From positions 274,253 to 338,252 of the forward strand of contig NZ_JACXZS010000004.1 in NCBI RefSeq assembly GCF_014779795.1: a stretch of DNA of 64,000 bases. Reading direction: 5' to 3'. Shown in pieces: positions 7,926 to 17,065 of the stretch. Each line of letters starts with the position of its first letter. Position 1 is the stretch's first letter. The translations under genes were made by a program, and so were the position numbers. Origin of the DNA: Microbacterium helvum. Lineage in GTDB: Bacteria; Actinomycetota; Actinomycetes; Actinomycetales; Microbacteriaceae. The notes beneath the pieces were generated by a model. The model saw only the letters and a program-made list of their open reading frames with translations. It did no database searches and was not told where the DNA came from.

Positions 7926-9203
7926 TCAGGCCTCGTCGTCGAGTTCGGCCTCGTCGTCGGGCTCTTCATCGTCGTCGGCGGACGACAGCGCGTACCAGCG
8001 CTCCCAGTCGTCCATGAGCCGCTGCACGGCGCCATGGAAGCGGGCGGTGGCCGCCCCCGGGGCCGTGTCGCCGAAGTAGTGGGCGACCCATTCCTCCAGG
8101 CGCGCGACCGCATCCGGATCGCCGAGCACGCGATCGGTCTCCGCCACGATCTCGGGAGCGGCCGCGGCATCCAGCCACTCACAGGCCGACAGATACCCGT
8201 GGGTGTCGATCGCCGCCGCGGGGTCGACCGGACGCGTGATGAGCAGCGGCTTGTCGGCCGCCAGCCGGTCGTACACCATCGCCGAGATGTCGACGATCGC
8301 GACGTCGGCCGCAGCGAGCTGCCACCCGAGCTCGGGACCGTCGTCGAAGATGTGGGAGGCCGACGGATCTGCGGTGTTCGCTGCCGCCAACGCGGCGATG
8401 ATGCGCTTGTTGGCAGCGCCGTACTCCGGATTCACCACCCCCGAGCGAGGATGCGGCCGGTAGATGACACGGTGCTGTCCGGTCGCCAGCAGAGCCGCGA
8501 CGAGTGCTTCGCCATGGGTGACGATGGAGCCGTAGTGCGCCGACGGCCGGTCGCCCTCCCACGTCGGCGCATACAGGAGCACCGTTCGATCGTCGGGCGT
8601 GTACGGAAGCGTGCCCGAGTAGTGGTCCGCCTGCGGACGCCCGATCTCGATCGTGCGACGGTCGATGTCGTAGTCCCACAGCACCCGGCCGAGGCGTTCG
8701 CGCGCGGCATCCCCCGCGATCATCGCGTAGTCGTACGCCTTGTACTGATTCGTGGTCATGTACATCTTGTCGGACTCGCCGTGGTTGATGAACACGTGCC
8801 AGCGGCGCCCGTACCGGAACATCTGGAAGTTCCGGGTGTTCTGGTTGACGTACAGCACGACGCGGATGTCCTGCTTCGCGATGAAGCGCTCGAGGTCGCG
8901 CACGGTCGGCACGAACGCCACCGGAAGCGCGTCGTCGGCGAGCAGCGCCTCGGCACCCGTCGCAGCGCGGCTCAGCACGACGACCGGCCACTTCTGCGCC
9001 AGTCCCGCCAGCGGCCTGTACCACTGCCGCATCTGGTACATGTTCACGGCGCCGTCGGCGAAGTACACCGCGACGCGGTAGTGGAACGGCGGATGCTTCG
9101 GCCGCGCCGAGAGCGTCCGGCGGACGTCGATGACGGCAGAGCGATTGCGCACAGCCTTGCGGAGGAGCGCGATCGCCTTCTTCACATCCGAGACGAGACC
9201 CAC
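7926..9203 (-). CDS. CDP-glycerol glycerophosphotransferase-family protein (teichoic-acid type)
   Basis: A 425-aa transferase of the TagB/TagF (Glyphos_transf) superfamily, predicted to add glycerol-phosphate or a related unit to a wall polymer at the cytoplasmic face. It has an N-terminal Rossmann-like half, HGESDKMY at the domain junction, LLYAPTWEGD, RPHPRSG and a donor-site region ending DISAMVYDRL. The C-terminus is strongly acidic. GTG 9203 has TAGGCT 6 nt upstream on the minus strand (plus coordinates 9210-9215), so it is leaderless. It is divergent from the glycosyltransferase gene. Confidence 0.82.
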   Translation of the reverse strand: MGLVSDVKKAIALLRKAVRNRSAVIDVRRTLSARPKHPPFHYRVAVYFADGAVNMYQMRQWYRPLAGLAQKWPVVVLSRAATGAEALLADDALPVAFVPTVRDLERFIAKQDIRVVLYVNQNTRNFQMFRYGRRWHVFINHGESDKMYMTTNQYKAYDYAMIAGDAARERLGRVLWDYDIDRRTIEIGRPQADHYSGTLPYTPDDRTVLLYAPTWEGDRPSAHYGSIVTHGEALVAALLATGQHRVIYRPHPRSGVVNPEYGAANKRIIAALAAANTADPSASHIFDDGPELGWQLAAADVAIVDISAMVYDRLAADKPLLITRPVDPAAAIDTHGYLSACEWLDAAAAPEIVAETDRVLGDPDAVARLEEWVAHYFGDTAPGAATARFHGAVQRLMDDWERWYALSSADDDEEPDDEAELDDEA

Positions 9204-9244
9204 CCGTCCAGCCTATCGAGCGGCGCGCATGACATGATCGACCA

Positions 9245-10339
9245 GTGCAGGACGAGCAACACGGACGCAGGGACGCTCCGATCCCCCCTCCCGGCGCCGG
9301 CGTGAGCTTCGTGATGCCGGTGCTCAACGAGCGCGACTATCTGCGGCGCGCCGTCGAGACGGTGCTGTCTCAGGACGTCGACGCCCCGACCGAGCTGATC
9401 CTCGCGCTGGGGCCGTCGAACGACGGCACGACCGAGCTCGCGCGCGAGCTCGCCGCGGCGGACGAGCGCATCGTGCTCGTCGACAACCCGGCCGCCGACA
9501 TCCCGGTGGGACTGAACCTGGCGATCCGCGCCGGCAGCCACCCCACGGTCGTGCGCGTGGACGCACACTCCGAGCTCGACCCGTCGTACGCCCGGCGTGC
9601 GTTGCAGACGCTCGATCGAGTGAAGGCGGCGAATGTCGGCGGCGTCATGCGCGCCGACGGTCGCACACCCTTCCAGCGCGCGGTCGCGCGCGCCTACAAC
9701 TCCCCCATCGGTCTGGGCGGCGGCGCCTACCACGGCGGCACGCACGAGGGCGAGGCCGAGTCCGCCTACCTCGGCGTCATGCGACGTGGCGTGCTCGAGG
9801 AGGTCGGCCTGTTCGACGAGAGCATCCGCCGTGGCGAGGACTGGGAGCTGAACCTCCGCATCCGACGGGCAGGCTACCGGGTGTGGTTCGATCCCTCGCT
9901 CTCGGTCACCTACTGGCCCCGCGAGAGCTGGACGCGGCTGGTGCGCCAGTTCACGGCGACCGGACGATGGCGCGGGGAGCTCGTGCGCCGATTCGGACGA
10001 GGCAACTCCCTCCGGTTCTTCGCGCCGCCGGCGCTGGTCGTCACGATCCTGCTCGCGGCGGTCGTCGGCGTGCTGCAGCTCACGGGAGTGCTGGCCGGCT
10101 GGTGGTCGGCGGCGGCATCCCTCGTCTACGTCCCCGTGATCGCGTACGCGGTGCTGATCGTCGCTGTCGCGCTCGGCCGGGGCGGTGGTCGCGGCTGGCG
10201 CGACAAGCTGTGGACCGCGGCCGTGCTGCCGTCGATGCACCTCGCGTGGGGCTGGGGGTTCCTCGGCGGCGTCATCGGCGGTGCGCAGGACACGGTCGAC
10301 ACGTCACGACTCGGCAGCCGCAACACACCGCTGCCCTGA
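9245..10339 (+). CDS. glycosyltransferase family 2 with C-terminal membrane segments
   Basis: A GT-A fold enzyme of 364 aa. The nucleotide-sugar site begins SFVMPVLNERDYL (residues about 21-33), a DxD-type motif lies in VRVDAHSE (about 103-110) and the acceptor-site region is RRGEDWELNLR. The last third contains two or three hydrophobic helices, so the protein is membrane-anchored, like ExoA-type polysaccharide glycosyltransferases. The start is GTG 9245 with a CATGAT box 6 nt before it. Its neighbours are polymer phosphotransferases, so it probably acts in surface glycan synthesis. Confidence 0.85.
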   Translation: MQDEQHGRRDAPIPPPGAGVSFVMPVLNERDYLRRAVETVLSQDVDAPTELILALGPSNDGTTELARELAAADERIVLVDNPAADIPVGLNLAIRAGSHPTVVRVDAHSELDPSYARRALQTLDRVKAANVGGVMRADGRTPFQRAVARAYNSPIGLGGGAYHGGTHEGEAESAYLGVMRRGVLEEVGLFDESIRRGEDWELNLRIRRAGYRVWFDPSLSVTYWPRESWTRLVRQFTATGRWRGELVRRFGRGNSLRFFAPPALVVTILLAAVVGVLQLTGVLAGWWSAAASLVYVPVIAYAVLIVAVALGRGGGRGWRDKLWTAAVLPSMHLAWGWGFLGGVIGGAQDTVDTSRLGSRNTPLP

Positions 10340-10371
10340 TCAGAGCTGCGCGTGCGGCGGTCTCGGCCGTC

Positions 10372-11847
10372 TCAGGCGCGGATGAATCCCTGATCGAGGA
10401 TGCGGGCGACGACGCGCTCGGCTGCATGACCGTCGTCACGCGCATTGAACCTCGCCTGCCACTCCCGGTAGCGCTCGGCGTAGTCAGCCGAGTCATCGGC
10501 GGAGAGGGCTGCCACGAGCTCGTCCTGCGTGCGCACCACCGGGCCCGGGGCGTGCGCCGCCAGGTCGAAGTAGAACCCGCGCAACTCGCCGCGGTAGTGC
10601 TCCATGTCGGGCACCAGGAAGTACATCGGCTTGCCGGTCACCGAGAAGTCGAACATCACCGACGAGTAGTCGGTGATGAGCGCGTCGGCTGCGAGCAGCA
10701 GCAGCGACGTGTCGGGGAAGCCGGTGACGTCGATCACCCGCGGTCCCTCGGCATCGCGGCCCGGCAGGAGGGTGCGGGAGTGGCCCCGCACCAGCACGAC
10801 GGCGTCGGTCTCGGCGGCGAGCGCCACCGGGTCGACGAAGTCCACGATCTGGTCGCGGTCGTCGCGCCACGTCGGCGCGTACAGCAGCACGCGCTCGCCG
10901 GCGCGGATGCCGAGCGCCTCACGCGTGGCGGACCCGTCGCCGGTCGTGAGGACGTCGTTTCGCGGGTAGCCCTCCACCCACACCGGTCGGGTGAGGAACG
11001 CGTAGGCCTTGCCCAGGATGCGCGCTGCGTACGGGTTCTGCGCCAGGAGCACGTTCCACCGGCGCGACTCGCGCACGACGGCGGCCATGCGGCGCGGATC
11101 GAATCCCGGCCGGTGCAGCGCGAGGCGCTTGAGGGGCGTGCCGTGCCAGGTCTGCAGGACGATCTGGCCCCGGCGCCGCGAGAAGCGCCGGCGCAGCCAG
11201 TCATTGACCACGAGCAGCCGCGCCGCGCCCCGGGCACGCCACCATTCGGGGCTGCCCTCCACGACGGGGATCGCACCATCCGGGACGACGACGGAGAGAT
11301 CGACGACGCTCCAGTACCGCGTCACGCCCGGCGCGCGGCGCACGAGCTCGCGGTCGATCGCGAGGGGGTTGCAGCTCGCATTGCGGCCGTAGAAGCTCTC
11401 GAAGAACACCGCGTTCTCGAAGCCGGCGGCCGGCCGGGTCGCGTAGCGGCGCTCCAGCGCGTCCTGCCCCTCGCCCGAGTCGTACGCCGGGTCGATGGGC
11501 GGCCCCACCTCGAGCCGGTCGCCGTCCAGCGCCGCACGCAGCGTGCCCAGCTGTGTGAGCGGCAGGGCGACGGACGGCTGGATGCCGCGGCCCTCGGCCG
11601 GGCCAGCGCCAGGGGCGGCGGGGTGCGCGATCCGCACCTCGTACGAGCCCGACGGGAGCGGAAGCTCGGGACCGCCCCAGCGCGCGGCGCGCAGCGGCAG
11701 CACCGCGCGCCACGTCTTGCCGCGACCGGTGATGCGCGCCGCGACCCTCGCCCGCGCGCCGACGAGCTCGACGGACGACGGTCGTTCGCCGTCGCCCGAA
11801 AGCTCCAGCGCAGGGCCGTCGTCGGTCGTGAAGCGCGCCTGGGTCAT
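10372..11847 (-). CDS. CDP-glycerol glycerophosphotransferase-family protein (TagF-like)
   Basis: This 491-aa protein has an N-terminal accessory part (about 1-140) followed by a classical TagF-type transferase domain. Recognisable motifs are QTWHGTPLKRL, LLYAPTWRDD, VLVRGHSR and ITDYSSVMFDF, the family's conserved His and Asp/Ser positions. It probably polymerises or primes a polyol-phosphate wall polymer. Its ATG overlaps the stop of the upstream transferase gene (ATGA at 11844-11847), so the two are co-translated. The substrate could be glycerol-, ribitol- or sugar-phosphate and is not determined by the sequence. Confidence 0.87.
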   Translation of the reverse strand: MTQARFTTDDGPALELSGDGERPSSVELVGARARVAARITGRGKTWRAVLPLRAARWGGPELPLPSGSYEVRIAHPAAPGAGPAEGRGIQPSVALPLTQLGTLRAALDGDRLEVGPPIDPAYDSGEGQDALERRYATRPAAGFENAVFFESFYGRNASCNPLAIDRELVRRAPGVTRYWSVVDLSVVVPDGAIPVVEGSPEWWRARGAARLLVVNDWLRRRFSRRRGQIVLQTWHGTPLKRLALHRPGFDPRRMAAVVRESRRWNVLLAQNPYAARILGKAYAFLTRPVWVEGYPRNDVLTTGDGSATREALGIRAGERVLLYAPTWRDDRDQIVDFVDPVALAAETDAVVLVRGHSRTLLPGRDAEGPRVIDVTGFPDTSLLLLAADALITDYSSVMFDFSVTGKPMYFLVPDMEHYRGELRGFYFDLAAHAPGPVVRTQDELVAALSADDSADYAERYREWQARFNARDDGHAAERVVARILDQGFIRA

Positions 11848-13121
11848 CGGGTTCCTTCCCTCGGGCGGGCGCCGGTGGCCGCGGCCAGAATGGCACCGTA
11901 CACCCTCTCGGCGTTGCGGCCGTCACGGTGCGCGTGGACACGCGTGCTGAGCGCGCGGGCGCGCGCGATGCGTCGCACGCGCTCGTCCGCGTCGTCGTCG
12001 AGGACCGCATCCAGCTGGGCCGCCGTCTGCGCCCAGTCGACGCACCAGTCATCCCCCGCGACGTCGCGGTACGTGCCGTAGAAGCCGCGACGACGCGCGT
12101 ACTCCGCCACGTCGGGTGCCAGGAACAGCGTCGGAAGAGGCACCAGCGCGGCGTCGAAGGCGAGCGACGAGTAATCGGTCACGAGCGCGTCGATCCCCGG
12201 CAGCAGCGGCGTGACGTCGGCGACGAGGTCGCTGCCCAGCGACTGCACCCGGTCGGTCACGAACGGAGGCGTGTACTCACCCGCGCCGAGCGGGTGGGAG
12301 CGCACCAGCAGGGTCGCACCGCGCCGGGTCAGCACGTCGACGATGGCGCGCCACTCGTCGGCGCTGGGAACGGCGGGGTCGGCGGCGCCGTCGCGCCAGG
12401 TCGGCGCGTACAGCACGAACCGGGTCGACGGATCCGCACGCGGGACTGCGAGCGCGATGCCGGCGCGTGCCGTCACGCGGCGGTCGGCGGCGGTGCCCCG
12501 CGACAGCACGTCGACCCGCGGGTCGCCGGTGACGGGGACGGCCGTGTCGGGCAGCGCGAACGCAGACTCCAGTCGTCCGCGGACGAGGTGCGAGGCGGCC
12601 GGCAGCACGCGGATGCGCCGCGCCGCCGCCCGGTACATCACCCGCAGCAGAGCGCGCGCCGGACCACCCAGCGGCGTCCGCGCCAGGACGCCGGGGACGC
12701 GCAGCGTCTCGGGCGAGTCCAGGCCGATGCGCTTGAGCGGAATGCCGTGCCACAGCTGCACGACGAAGGCGCCGGTCACCGCGTAGCGGTTCACGTCGCC
12801 GAACCCGTGGGTCACGACGACCACGCGGGCCCGCGCCGTGCGCCACAGCCCGCGCCACGAGTCCTTGCGGACGGACGGGATGCCTCGGGCCGCGGCATCC
12901 CGAGCCTCACGGTCGGACGCCACCAGCCACACGGCACGGGGGGCGTCCGGGGCCGCAGCGTTCCACAGCGCGAGTGCGCCGTCGGCGATGCCCACCGCGC
13001 AGCCGAACACCCACTCATCGCGCGATCGCGGCACGATGAGGGTGAGGATGCGCCCGGCGGCATACAGCGGGATCGTCGCGAGCTTTCGGGCATTCCCCGC
13101 GCCGAACGAGAAGGACGCCAT
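11844..13121 (-). CDS. CDP-glycerol glycerophosphotransferase-family protein (TagB/TagF-like)
   Basis: A 425-aa transferase of the same superfamily as its downstream neighbour but divergent in sequence. The motifs are LWHGIPLKRIGL, LYAPTWRDG, LLVRSHPLG and VTDYSSLAFD. An N-terminal hydrophobic stretch (IPLYAAGRILTLIV) may attach it to the membrane, as in TagB primases. It is the first gene of a two-gene operon. ATG 13121 has TAGGCT 6 nt upstream on the minus strand (plus 13128-13133), so the mRNA is leaderless. It could start the polymer that the second enzyme extends. Confidence 0.86.
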   Translation of the reverse strand: MASFSFGAGNARKLATIPLYAAGRILTLIVPRSRDEWVFGCAVGIADGALALWNAAAPDAPRAVWLVASDREARDAAARGIPSVRKDSWRGLWRTARARVVVVTHGFGDVNRYAVTGAFVVQLWHGIPLKRIGLDSPETLRVPGVLARTPLGGPARALLRVMYRAAARRIRVLPAASHLVRGRLESAFALPDTAVPVTGDPRVDVLSRGTAADRRVTARAGIALAVPRADPSTRFVLYAPTWRDGAADPAVPSADEWRAIVDVLTRRGATLLVRSHPLGAGEYTPPFVTDRVQSLGSDLVADVTPLLPGIDALVTDYSSLAFDAALVPLPTLFLAPDVAEYARRRGFYGTYRDVAGDDWCVDWAQTAAQLDAVLDDDADERVRRIARARALSTRVHAHRDGRNAERVYGAILAAATGARPREGTR

Positions 13122-13170
13122 CGTGCGAGCCTATCCTGCTCGCACGACGGCGTCCCTGAGGGGTTGTGGA

Positions 13171-14928
13171 TTACTGCTCGAGCGTCCCGAGCGTGACCTC
13201 GACGGTCTGCGCCTTGCCGTCGCGCACGTAGGTGAGCTCGGCCTTGCTGCCGGCGGCCGCCGCCCGCACCTGGGCGGTGAGGTCGGTCGCGTCGGTGACC
13301 GGCACGCCGTTGAAGGAGGTGACGATGTCGCCCTCCTGCAGGCCCGCCGCAGCCGCGGCGCCGCCGTCGCTCACCTGCGCGATGTAGGCCCCCGTGATCG
13401 TGGCGCCGTCGACCGACGCCGCGGCACGGACGCTCGCGCCGAGGAGCCCGTGCGTCGCCTCGCCGTTCTCGATGATCTCGTCGGTGATGCGCTTGACGAT
13501 GTCGGACGGGATCGAGAAGCCCACGCCGATCGAGCCCGAGCCGTCGGCCGACGATCCGCCCGCGGTCGCGATGGCCACGTTGATGCCGATGAGCTTGCCG
13601 TCCGCGTCGACCAGCGCGCCGCCCGAGTTGCCCGGGTTGATCGCCGCGTCGGTCTGGATGACCGCGATGGAGATCGAATCGGTGGCCGACTGCTGCTGGT
13701 TCTGACCCTGTCCGAAGTCGAACTGGAACGGCGCCTCCTGCCCGTTCTGGTCCTGCTGCGACTGGTCGCCGCCCTCCGGGGCCGCCGACGAGGCGATCGA
13801 GATCGAGCGGTTGAGCGCGCTCACGATGCCCTCGGTCACCGAGTTCGCCAGGCCCAGCGGAGCGCCGACCGCGACCGTCGTGTCGCCGACGTTGAGCTTG
13901 CCCGAGTCGCCGAACTCGATCGGGGTCAGGTCGGAGGCGTCCTTCAGCTTGATGACGGCGAGGTCGTACGTCGGGTCGGTGCCGACCACCTCGGCGTCGT
14001 ACACCTTGCCGTCGGACGTCGTCACGCGGATCGTCGCATCGGCGGTCGCGCCGTCGAGCGTCACCACGTGCGTGTTCGTCGCGATGTAGCCGTCCTCGGT
14101 GAGGACGACGCCCGAGCCGGTTCCGGCGGCGGACGAGCTCGTGGCCTCGATGGTCACGACGCTCGGCACGACCTTCGCGGCGATGCCCGTGGTCTGGTTC
14201 ACGCGGTCGCTGTCGTTGACGACGACGGTCTGCGGGCTCGCGGACGCCGTGGACGAGGTCGCGGGTGCGAACCAGTTGACGCCCGCATAGGCTCCGCCGA
14301 GACCCGCCGCGCCGCCGACGATCGCTGCGGCGACGATGAGGCCGACGACCTTGCCGGCACCGGAGGGCTTCTTCGGCGCGGGCGCGGTGGTCGCCGCCGG
14401 TGCGGTGCCCGTGGCGCCGCCGATGGGCAGCGTCGGCTGCGAGTCGGCCGTCGCGGCCGCACCGAACGATGCTCCGGGGGTGCCCGGTGCGGGCTGGCCC
14501 GCGTAGGACTGCGGGTAGGCCGCCGGCTGACCGGCGTAGCCCTGCGGACGGGCATAGGCCTGCGCGTGCGCCGGGTAACCGGCGGGCGGCACGGGCTGGG
14601 TGTGAGTCACGGGCTGCGCCTGCGGGGCCGGGGCGGCCTGCGGCTGCGGCACGGCCTGCGGCGGCACGGGAGGCACCGGCGGCAGCGACGCCGCAGCGGC
14701 CGGTGCCGGCGCGACGGGCGGTGCCGGCTGCGTCGGCGCGGGCTGCGCGGGGACGGCCTGTGCGGGCTGCGCGGGCTGTGTCGGCGCCGCGGCCGCGGGG
14801 GCGGCCTCCTGGTGAGCCGCAGCCTCGGCAGCGGGCTGCGTCGGCGCCGCCGGGGTGGGCTCAGCCGCAGGAACGGGCGGGACTGCGGGGGTCTGGTCTT
14901 CCGGGCGGTCGCCCTGGATGTCGCTCAT
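13171..14928 (-). CDS. HtrA/DegP-like trypsin-fold serine protease with PDZ domain
   Basis: A 585-aa membrane-anchored protease for extracytoplasmic protein quality control. Residues 1-200 are a Pro/Ala/Gln-rich cytoplasmic region. One membrane helix follows (VVGLIVAAAIVGGAAGLGGA), then the protease domain with His287 (NTHVV), Asp322 (YDLAVIKL) and Ser435 (NPGNSGGAL), and a C-terminal PDZ domain ending LGTLEQ. A Gln-rich insertion between Asp and Ser makes that gap 113 residues, longer than usual. ATG 14928 is chosen for its GGAG ribosome site; an in-frame codon 18 nt upstream lacks one. Confidence 0.92.
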   Translation of the reverse strand: MSDIQGDRPEDQTPAVPPVPAAEPTPAAPTQPAAEAAAHQEAAPAAAAPTQPAQPAQAVPAQPAPTQPAPPVAPAPAAAASLPPVPPVPPQAVPQPQAAPAPQAQPVTHTQPVPPAGYPAHAQAYARPQGYAGQPAAYPQSYAGQPAPGTPGASFGAAATADSQPTLPIGGATGTAPAATTAPAPKKPSGAGKVVGLIVAAAIVGGAAGLGGAYAGVNWFAPATSSTASASPQTVVVNDSDRVNQTTGIAAKVVPSVVTIEATSSSAAGTGSGVVLTEDGYIATNTHVVTLDGATADATIRVTTSDGKVYDAEVVGTDPTYDLAVIKLKDASDLTPIEFGDSGKLNVGDTTVAVGAPLGLANSVTEGIVSALNRSISIASSAAPEGGDQSQQDQNGQEAPFQFDFGQGQNQQQSATDSISIAVIQTDAAINPGNSGGALVDADGKLIGINVAIATAGGSSADGSGSIGVGFSIPSDIVKRITDEIIENGEATHGLLGASVRAAASVDGATITGAYIAQVSDGGAAAAAGLQEGDIVTSFNGVPVTDATDLTAQVRAAAAGSKAELTYVRDGKAQTVEVTLGTLEQ

Positions 14929-14981
14929 GGTTGCTCCTTCTGCCAAGCACTCACCACTGTGCCCATCGATGCTGTGTGTTT

Positions 14982-15012
14982 CTTATGTCGCGAGTGGGAC
15001 TCGCCTATGCAA
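14982..15012 (-). promoter_or_regulatory. possible htrA promoter with inverted repeat in a 19-bp spacer
   Basis: On the minus strand TTGCAT (15012-15007) and CATAAG (14987-14982) are separated by 19 bp. The spacer contains the perfect inverted repeat GCGAGT-CCC-ACTCGC (14990-15004). Such a geometry recalls promoters controlled by MerR-type regulators, but this is inference from spacing only. Confidence 0.35.
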
Positions 15013-15043
15013 CGGGGATGAGCCCGCCCGGTACGGTGAAGCG

Positions 15044-16243
15044 ATGCGACAGATCCCGGGAGCATGGCACCGCGCCGCCGTCGGCGCCGGACTCGTCGGT
15101 GCAGACGGAGCGATCCGCCCCACCATCTTCGCCGAGATGTCGGCCCTGGCAGCCCGCACCGGCGCGATCAACCTCGGGCAGGGCTTCCCCGATGAAGACG
15201 GCCCCGCAGAGGTGCTCGAAGCCGCCCGTTCGGCCATCGCGCACGGGGTCAACCAGTACCCGCCGGGTCGCGGCATCCCGGATCTGCTGTCGGCGATCGT
15301 CGAGCATCAGGAGCGGTTCTACGGGCTGCACCTCGACCCCGCCCGTGACGTGCTCGTCACCGCCGGCGCCACCGAAGCGCTCGCTGCCGCGCTGCTGGCG
15401 CTCATCGACGGCCCCGACGACGAGGTCGTCGTGTTCGAGCCGTACTACGACTCGTATGCGGCGGTCGTCGCGCTGGCCGGGGCGCGGCTCGTGACGGTGC
15501 CGCTGCGCCGGCCGGAATTCCAGCCCGATCTCGACGAGCTGCGCCACGCGGTCACCGACCGCACGCGCGTGATCCTCGTGAACGATCCGCACAACCCGAC
15601 CGGAGCCGTGTTCTCAGCCGAGGTGCGCAGCGAGGTGGTGCGCCTGGCGGAGCGGCACGACGTCGTGATCCTCACCGACGAGGTGTACGAGCACCTCGTC
15701 TTCGACACGCCGCACGTGCCCATCGCCACGCTCCCCGGCGCGTGGGAGCGCACGCTCACCATCTCGTCCGGCGGCAAGACGTTCTCGACGACCGGCTGGA
15801 AGATCGGCTGGATCAGCGGGCCGGCCGACCTCGTCGACGCCGTGCTCGCCGTCAAGCAGTTCCTCACGTACGTCAACGGCAGCGCGTTCCAGCCCGCCAT
15901 CGCCACCGGACTGCGTCTGGGGGACGACTTCTTCCACGGCATCGCCGACACGCTCCGCGCCAAACGCGATCTGCTGGGCGAGGGGCTGCGCGCGGCCGGA
16001 TTCGACGTCTCCACGCCGGCCGGCTCGTATTTCACGGTCGCCGACGCGGCACCGTTGGGAGCGGTGGATGCCGCCGACTTCTGCCGCGCCCTGCCCGAGC
16101 GCGCGGGGGTCGTCGCCATCCCGCTCACGGCATTCGTGACACCCGGGCGCCGCAGCGAGTACGCCACGCTCGTCCGGTTCGCGGCATGCAAACGCGTCGA
16201 GGTGCTCGAAGAGGCGGCATCCCGGCTCTCGAACGCGAGGTGA
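15044..16243 (+). CDS. class I/II aminotransferase (glutamine transaminase K / methionine aminotransferase-like)
   Basis: A PLP enzyme of fold type I, 399 aa. It has the substrate-binding opening INLGQGFPDEDGP, the motif NDPHNPTG, DEVYEHLVF, and the PLP lysine Lys245 in SGGKTFSTTGWK. These features match the YbdL/KAT branch, which transaminates methionine, glutamine or aromatic residues with 2-oxoacids. ATG 15044 is fixed by TACGGT (15032-15037), 6 nt upstream, so it is leaderless. It converges on a nitrilase gene 18 bp away, suggesting a transaminase/omega-amidase pathway. Confidence 0.88.
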   Translation: MRQIPGAWHRAAVGAGLVGADGAIRPTIFAEMSALAARTGAINLGQGFPDEDGPAEVLEAARSAIAHGVNQYPPGRGIPDLLSAIVEHQERFYGLHLDPARDVLVTAGATEALAAALLALIDGPDDEVVVFEPYYDSYAAVVALAGARLVTVPLRRPEFQPDLDELRHAVTDRTRVILVNDPHNPTGAVFSAEVRSEVVRLAERHDVVILTDEVYEHLVFDTPHVPIATLPGAWERTLTISSGGKTFSTTGWKIGWISGPADLVDAVLAVKQFLTYVNGSAFQPAIATGLRLGDDFFHGIADTLRAKRDLLGEGLRAAGFDVSTPAGSYFTVADAAPLGAVDAADFCRALPERAGVVAIPLTAFVTPGRRSEYATLVRFAACKRVEVLEEAASRLSNAR

Positions 16244-16261
16244 GCCGCCCCACGAGCGCGC

Positions 16262-17065
16262 TCAGGCCGGTTCGACGCGGAAGCGGCGCAGCTGCAGCGC
16301 AGGATTGACGCGGCGGACGCGCGCGATCGCCCCCACGTCGAGGTGCGCCACCGCCACATCCGTCGCCGTGCCGACCGCGGCGAGTTCGACGCCCTGCGGG
16401 TCGACGACCAGCGAGTTGCCCACGCCCAGCGGCGGCGGGTGGTCCGCCGCCGCGACGAAGACGGTGTTCTCGATCGCCCGCGCGTGCACCAGCGTCCGCC
16501 AGTGGTGCTCTTTGAGGGGTCCGCGCACCCACTCCGCGGGCACCAGCAGCACATCGGCGCCGGCATCGACGAGCAGTCTCGCCACCTCGGGGAACCGCAC
16601 GTCGTAGCAGGTCATGAGGCCGAATCGCAGGCCGCCGACCTCGAACCCCAGAGGCGGCGCGAGTTCGCCCGGCTCGACCCAGTCCGACTCGCGCTGGCCG
16701 AACGCGTCGTACAGGTGCAGCTTGCGGTAGTGGGCCAGAAGGCCGTCCCCGCCCACCGCGACGACCGTGTTGCGCACGCGACGACCGTCGCTCCCCCGTT
16801 CCAGCAGCCCCGCGACGACGACGACGTCGTGCTCGCGCGCGATCTCGGTCAGACGCCGCACGAACGCGCCGTCGAGCTCCTGCGCGTTCTCGACGAGGGA
16901 CGCGTCGAAGGGGTCGACGAAGTAGCTGGAGTACTCGGGGAACACGACCACGCGCGCTCCTCGGGCGGATGCTGTCGTCACGAGGTGCGCGACGGCCTCG
17001 AGATTGGCGGCGGCATCGGCCGTCGGCGCGAACTGGGCGACAGCGATGGCGAGGGTGTCGTTCAT
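16262..17065 (-). CDS. carbon-nitrogen hydrolase (nitrilase superfamily, omega-amidase-like)
   Basis: A 267-aa amidase with the complete Glu-Lys-Cys triad: Glu44 (FPEYSSY), Lys115 (YRKLHLYD) and Cys153 (MTCYDVRFPE). The family hydrolyses amide bonds such as those of 2-oxoglutaramate. ATG 17065 overlaps the stop of the upstream DUF6328 gene by ATGA, which fixes the start and shows translational coupling. It converges with the aminotransferase gene. Together they could turn glutamine into 2-oxoglutarate while transaminating a 2-oxoacid, but other amides are possible substrates. Confidence 0.87.
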   Translation of the reverse strand: MNDTLAIAVAQFAPTADAAANLEAVAHLVTTASARGARVVVFPEYSSYFVDPFDASLVENAQELDGAFVRRLTEIAREHDVVVVAGLLERGSDGRRVRNTVVAVGGDGLLAHYRKLHLYDAFGQRESDWVEPGELAPPLGFEVGGLRFGLMTCYDVRFPEVARLLVDAGADVLLVPAEWVRGPLKEHHWRTLVHARAIENTVFVAAADHPPPLGVGNSLVVDPQGVELAAVGTATDVAVAHLDVGAIARVRRVNPALQLRRFRVEPA

